Source of the DNA: Clostridium sp. 26_22
Lineage (GTDB): Bacteria; Bacillota; Clostridia; TANB77; CAG-508
Direction of reading: 5' to 3'
Length of the DNA: 64,000 nt
Assembly (NCBI GenBank): GCA_001916005.1
Contig: MNRP01000055.1
Coordinates: 144,765-208,764, forward strand
Numbering within the stretch: the first letter of the stretch is position 1; the number at the start of each line of letters is the position of its first letter. Made by a program: the position numbers and the translations under genes. Below the pieces are notes generated by a model. That model searched no databases, was not told the origin of the DNA, and was given only the letters and a program-made list of their open reading frames with translations. Positions 61,060 through 64,000 of this stretch are shown in pieces.

Positions 61060-61140
61060 ATGACAATTAGTGAATTATTTGGTGTAGATAAAAAGGTGTA
61101 TAAAGAAACAATATCAGCGGTAAAAAATAATATGAGATGA
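61060..61140 (+). CDS. Possible 26-residue tail frame
   Basis: Reads MTISELFGVDKKVYKETISA and stops at 61140. It is in the same frame as the preceding gene, separated by one TAA and four codons, and has no well-placed ribosome binding site. It is probably the former C-terminus of the preceding protein cut off by a nonsense mutation, less probably a separate peptide. Confidence 0.3.
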   Translation: MTISELFGVDKKVYKETISAVKNNMR

Positions 61141-61210
61141 AAGTGAAAAAATAAGATAATGGACAACTTGTGATATAATTTAAAATAATATAAAGAGGTG
61201 GAGAGTATCT

Positions 61211-62227
61211 ATGAAAGATGATAAAGATGTAAAATATTATAAAGATGAGGGTGCAGAAAAAGAAATTATAAAAATGGAAAAAATAATTAAAAGTGGAAAA
61301 TTTGAGGAGAGTTATATTCGAGAACTTGTTGCAATGCAAAAAGGAGAATTAAGTGTTCACTCAAAATATTATGATGAAAATATTGCAGAAGGAAACTGGA
61401 GTCTGATAGAAGAGGATTCAGATATAGAAAAACTAGACAAATTTGATGCTGAAAAAGAAATATATGGTATATCTGCAGAATATGAATATGTATTTATACC
61501 CTCTTATTATGCAGTTAAAACATTAATTTTATATTATATTTATATGAAAGGTAAAAAGAAGGCAGAAAGAATCTATGGCTTGAAAAATGCAGTTGTAAGA
61601 CGCGATGGTAAGAAATTTTATGGGGGATTGCCTTTTATTCTAAAATATATAGGAGGAGATTTTGAGGATAACCGTATTGATTTTAAGAAACTTACGGAAA
61701 CATTACTTGATTCTGTAAGTGGATTTGAAAAAAATAACGATAATAATTTTATAGATGATTTTATCAACGATATTATTGATTGCTTAAATGATTTTTATGG
61801 CAAAAATTTGATATTAGAAAGACGAATCAAAAATTTTAATGAAGCAAAAGATAACTGGTTTTATATTGATTTTAATGAAAAAATAAAAAAAGAGAGAGAC
61901 TATTTATTAAGCTATACATTAGTAAATGATTGTAAAATTTTAATGCATAGAGATGTAGAAAAAGATTTGAATAGATTACAAAAGAAACAAGCAGAAAAAG
62001 CAAAAGAAAAAATAAGTAAAACACCTAATTATCCTAATAATGATTCCCCAGAGGACAGTGAATTGTTGAAAGGTGATTTAAAAGGGTGGCTTTCACAACG
62101 AATTAGTAAGAAAGATAGATTAGTTTATAAAATAGAATCGAATAAAAAAATCGTATATATTGCAGCTGCATATGGTCATTATGACGAAGCACCAAGACGT
62201 TCAAAATCAACAGCATCATATAGATAA
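61211..62227 (+). CDS. Unknown domain fused to a YoeB/Txe-type mRNA interferase
   Basis: A 338-residue protein. The first 235 residues are unknown, acidic and helical, with KKFYGGLPFILKYIGGDFED near the middle. Residues about 240-338 resemble a YoeB-like toxin: ILMHRDVEKDLNRLQKKQAE, LLKGDLKGWLSQRISKKDRL and VYIAAAYGHYDE, close to the LKGxLxGxWSRRI...RLVY...HY pattern with its catalytic C-terminal His-Tyr. YoeB toxins are normally about 85 residues, so the large N-terminal part may replace the antitoxin or target the toxin. Extended -10 TGA-TATAAT (about 61175) and GAGGTGGAG precede it. Confidence 0.7.
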   Translation: MKDDKDVKYYKDEGAEKEIIKMEKIIKSGKFEESYIRELVAMQKGELSVHSKYYDENIAEGNWSLIEEDSDIEKLDKFDAEKEIYGISAEYEYVFIPSYYAVKTLILYYIYMKGKKKAERIYGLKNAVVRRDGKKFYGGLPFILKYIGGDFEDNRIDFKKLTETLLDSVSGFEKNNDNNFIDDFINDIIDCLNDFYGKNLILERRIKNFNEAKDNWFYIDFNEKIKKERDYLLSYTLVNDCKILMHRDVEKDLNRLQKKQAEKAKEKISKTPNYPNNDSPEDSELLKGDLKGWLSQRISKKDRLVYKIESNKKIVYIAAAYGHYDEAPRRSKSTASYR

Positions 62228-62252
62228 ATCAAGAATTATTAAATTATAATTA

Positions 62253-62261
62253 TTCGACAAA
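62253..62261 (-). promoter_or_regulatory. Spo0A-box-like site, third exact copy
   Basis: TTCGACAAA is the reverse complement of TTTGTCGAA. It lies behind the YoeB-fusion gene and is far (about 140 bases) from the next promoter, so function is doubtful. Confidence 0.25.
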
Positions 62262-62273
62262 TTACGATAAGTA

Positions 62274-62309
62274 GGGCAGATAATACATTGGAGTTATTTG
62301 CCTTTTGTT
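62274..62309 (+). terminator. Terminator after the toxin-fusion gene
   Basis: GGCA-G-ATAA and TTAT-T-TGCC arms with a T run (CCTTTT). Confidence 0.6.
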
Positions 62310-62399
62310 ATATTATTAGGAAAGTTCGATTTTTGAGCCTAATATAAGAATAAAGAGTTTTTAAAGGATATTTATTCAACCTTTTATCTGGATAATTAA

Positions 62400-62429
62400 T
62401 TGAAAGTCATCTGCTATTTATGGTAAAAT
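62400..62429 (+). promoter_or_regulatory. Promoter of the 62465 gene
   Basis: TTGAAA (62400-62405), 18-base spacer, extended -10 TGG-TAAAAT (62424-62429); AAGGAG at 62451 precedes the ATG. Confidence 0.55.
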
Positions 62430-62464
62430 TAGAATAACACTTGGCAAGTTAAGGAGATTTAGAA

Positions 62465-63301
62465 ATGGAATTTAAGAATGATATAGAAGATATAAAGTCA
62501 GAGTTAAATAATATTAAAAAATTAATAAGTGAAGAATTAAATCAACAAATTACTGGATTAGATATAGTTCATAAAAAATTTGGTAATGGTAAAGTTATTA
62601 AACAAAATGGAGATAAGATAGATGTGAAGTTTGTTGATTCAAGAGAAATAACACTTCAAATCCCTTTTGTATTTATAAATAATATTGTATCTTGTGAAGA
62701 TATCAATATAAATAATAAAATGTTCAAAATTTACGAATTAAAAAGAAAGGAAAAAGATTTAGAAAAAGAGGCTACAGAAAAAGAAAATAAATTAAAAGAA
62801 ATTACAGTAAAAAAAGCTCAAACTAATATAGGAAATACAAACTTTCTTGCTGTAACAACTGGTTCTTCATATCAAGATGATATTGAAATGAATATACACT
62901 ATTGTAAGGCGGAGAGAGTTCAAAGAAAATGTATGTATTTGGGATTATATAGAGATAAATCAATTATAAAAATTGGAAAGATAAAAAAGATAATAACCGC
63001 TAATAAAATAAATGGTCAATTAAATATTATATCAGTTGATGGTGAAGATATTACTAAAAATGACAAAAAGAATATAGAAGAATGTATTAGGAGAGCGGTA
63101 AAATTATTTAATGTTAATATTGGAGACATAGAACATAAATATTTTATTGTGGAAAAGTTTTATGATACAGATTTCAAAAAAATTAGTCCTCATGGATTAA
63201 TGGAGAAGAAATATTTTAATTTATATAAAGAATTGGATGTTACTGAATTACCAACTGTTGAAAAGATTGCAGAAGAATTGTGTTATAAAACTTGGGAATA
63301 A
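62465..63301 (+). CDS. Unknown protein with SH3-like domain and coiled coil
   Basis: A 278-residue protein. After a short helix, residues about 30-80 (VHKKFGNGKVIKQNGDKIDV, then KFVDSREITLQIPFVF) resemble an SH3-like barrel found in helicases and CarD-like proteins. Residues 85-120 are a coiled coil (KRKEKDLEKEATEKENKLKE). The C-terminal half contains HYCKAERVQRKCMYLGLYRD and has no recognised family. Its place before a PLD-type protein suggests an accessory or defence role. Confidence 0.5.
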   Translation: MEFKNDIEDIKSELNNIKKLISEELNQQITGLDIVHKKFGNGKVIKQNGDKIDVKFVDSREITLQIPFVFINNIVSCEDININNKMFKIYELKRKEKDLEKEATEKENKLKEITVKKAQTNIGNTNFLAVTTGSSYQDDIEMNIHYCKAERVQRKCMYLGLYRDKSIIKIGKIKKIITANKINGQLNIISVDGEDITKNDKKNIEECIRRAVKLFNVNIGDIEHKYFIVEKFYDTDFKKISPHGLMEKKYFNLYKELDVTELPTVEKIAEELCYKTWE

Positions 63302-63538
63302 ATATTATAAAATCTATGAAAAGGAAATATTGTTATGTATCTGTAATTTATGAAAGTAAAATAAGTAAAAAACATTTAATTTACATTACATATTATCACC
63401 TACATTTTAAAATAATTATTGAGAAAAAATTAAATTTGTGATATAAAATAAAATAGAGTAGTTATATAAAAAATATAGGAAAAAATTTGGAATATAAAGA
63501 TATGTCAAGCACATTTAGATAAGCAATATGAAAATGGT
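63302..63538 (+). promoter_or_regulatory. Spacer with a promoter before the last gene pair
   Basis: TTGAGA (about 63419) and TATAAA (about 63442), 17 bases apart, the latter with an upstream TG. Downstream a frame open without a start codon reads CQAHLDKQYENG into the small ORF at 63539, suggesting that gene has lost its 5' end. Confidence 0.4.
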
Positions 63539-63652
63539 ATGAATAGCATAAACAAAGAAAATAAAATGTACTTTGAAGAATTAGAAAATTTAGTTGATAA
63601 TAATTACAAAAAAGTAATAAGATATATAGAAATATATAGTAAAGGAGAATAA
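63539..63652 (+). CDS. Small ORF, possibly a truncated gene
   Basis: A 37-residue frame, MNSINKENKMYFEELENLVD and NNYKKVIRYIEIYSKGE, ending two bases before the next ATG. The same frame is open further upstream without a start codon, so it may be the 3' part of a damaged gene. Its last codons carry the ribosome binding site (AAAGGAGA) of the next gene. Confidence 0.35.
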   Translation: MNSINKENKMYFEELENLVDNNYKKVIRYIEIYSKGE

Positions 63653-63654
63653 AG

Positions 63655-64000
63655 ATGGGTAATAATGATTTAACATTCTTTACAAACGAACCTGAAAGAA
63701 ATTTATATGATAGATTTAGTAAAATATTAAATAAGAATACGCAATTTTTTGATGTTCTTGTTGGCTATTTTAGAGCAAGTGGATTTTATCTTCTACAAGA
63801 AGCACTTGATAAGGTAGAAAAAACAAGAATTTTAATAGGAATAAATACAGACAAACAGATCGTAGATATGTATGAAGAAACACAAGGACAAATAAAAGAA
63901 ATGAGTTTATCAAATATTGAGGCAATAACTGAATACAAAGCAAAATTAGAAAAAGAATTTGAAAATTCGGAAGATACAGAAAATGTTGAAAATGGTGTTA
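63655..64000 (+). CDS. PLD-like/helicase-type protein, N-terminal part (cut by window edge)
   Basis: The visible 115 residues start NNDLTFFTNEPERNLYDRFS and continue with FFDVLVGYFRASGFYLLQEA and KTRILIGINTDKQIVDMYEE. This is the N-terminal phospholipase D-like domain of large proteins that carry a SNF2/DEAD helicase behind it and occur in restriction or anti-phage loci. The helicase part is outside the window, so the full domain structure is inferred. Confidence 0.7.
   Translation, partial: MGNNDLTFFTNEPERNLYDRFSKILNKNTQFFDVLVGYFRASGFYLLQEALDKVEKTRILIGINTDKQIVDMYEETQGQIKEMSLSNIEAITEYKAKLEKEFENSEDTENVENGV

Noticed and set aside
62253..62261. Functional Spo0A control of the 62465 gene
   Set aside because: The box is about 140 bases from the promoter and behind a terminator, and a 9-base match can arise by chance in a sequence this long.

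Overview
The window is very AT-rich, has short spacers and strong AGGAGG-type ribosome binding sites, and begins inside the spoIIIA sporulation operon. Together with pta-ackA, clostridial ChW repeats and a Spo0E-like gene, this points to an endospore-forming or formerly spore-forming Clostridia lineage (Bacillota), probably an uncultured gut-type organism. No rRNA, tRNA or CRISPR array was seen.

Layout. (1) 1-2271: end of spoIIIAE, then spoIIIAF, AG and AH. (2) 2296-7272: a small Xre regulator, a pilin-like glycine-rich surface protein, a broken Rpn-type nuclease fragment, pta-ackA, and an unknown minus-strand gene whose ribosome binding site lies in a possible RNA switch. (3) 7444-33577: a large cell-surface polysaccharide locus. 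It holds a Wzm/Wzt-type ABC exporter, many GT2 and GT4 glycosyltransferases, a two-domain GT2, GT-C-like membrane proteins, a DPM-like GT2 with DUF2304, a GtrA/GtrB pair, a Wzx-like flippase, a secreted GH25 lysozyme with ChW repeats, a DUF2142 gene with a frame break, and rfbD-A-C-B for dTDP-rhamnose. (4) 33630-39225: a SpoVB/MurJ-type flippase, a MATE transporter fused to a cytidylate-kinase-like domain, and an acyl-CoA synthetase. (5) 39459-40247: a D-Ala-D-Ala carboxypeptidase gene that has lost its 5' half where an integrative conjugative element begins. (6) About 40250-57004: type IV secretion genes (pilin, PrgI, TraC-like, VirB4, VirB6-like, M23 hydrolase, class D sortase, thioester adhesin, SpoVG-like, RusA-like, VirD4, S1-domain protein). 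No relaxase or integrase is visible. (7) 57055-59615: HU, two small genes, a Spo0E-like phosphatase gene and a cation/proton antiporter. (8) 59700-64000: an accessory region with an ImmA-like peptidase, a YoeB-like toxin fusion, and the start of a PLD-type protein cut by the window edge.

Main observation. Six genes that look intact by homology or predicted topology are each interrupted by one extra C. In all seven cases (29100, 41394, 41714, 44983, 54030, 55036, 56047) the extra C makes an in-frame CGG codon, and the protein resumes in the +1 frame with a glycine codon (GGN). The clearest case restores the Walker A motif of VirD4. Reading by eye, I found only one other in-frame CGG codon in the window (minus strand, 6892-6894), in a gene with no family to check against. 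This suggests that CGG may be an unassigned codon that works as a +1 frameshift site in this lineage; a systematic sequence artefact is the main alternative. Other points of interest are Spo0A-box-like sites (one beside the Spo0E-like gene), a family of long palindromic intergenic elements, and an LPXTG protein without its membrane tail.
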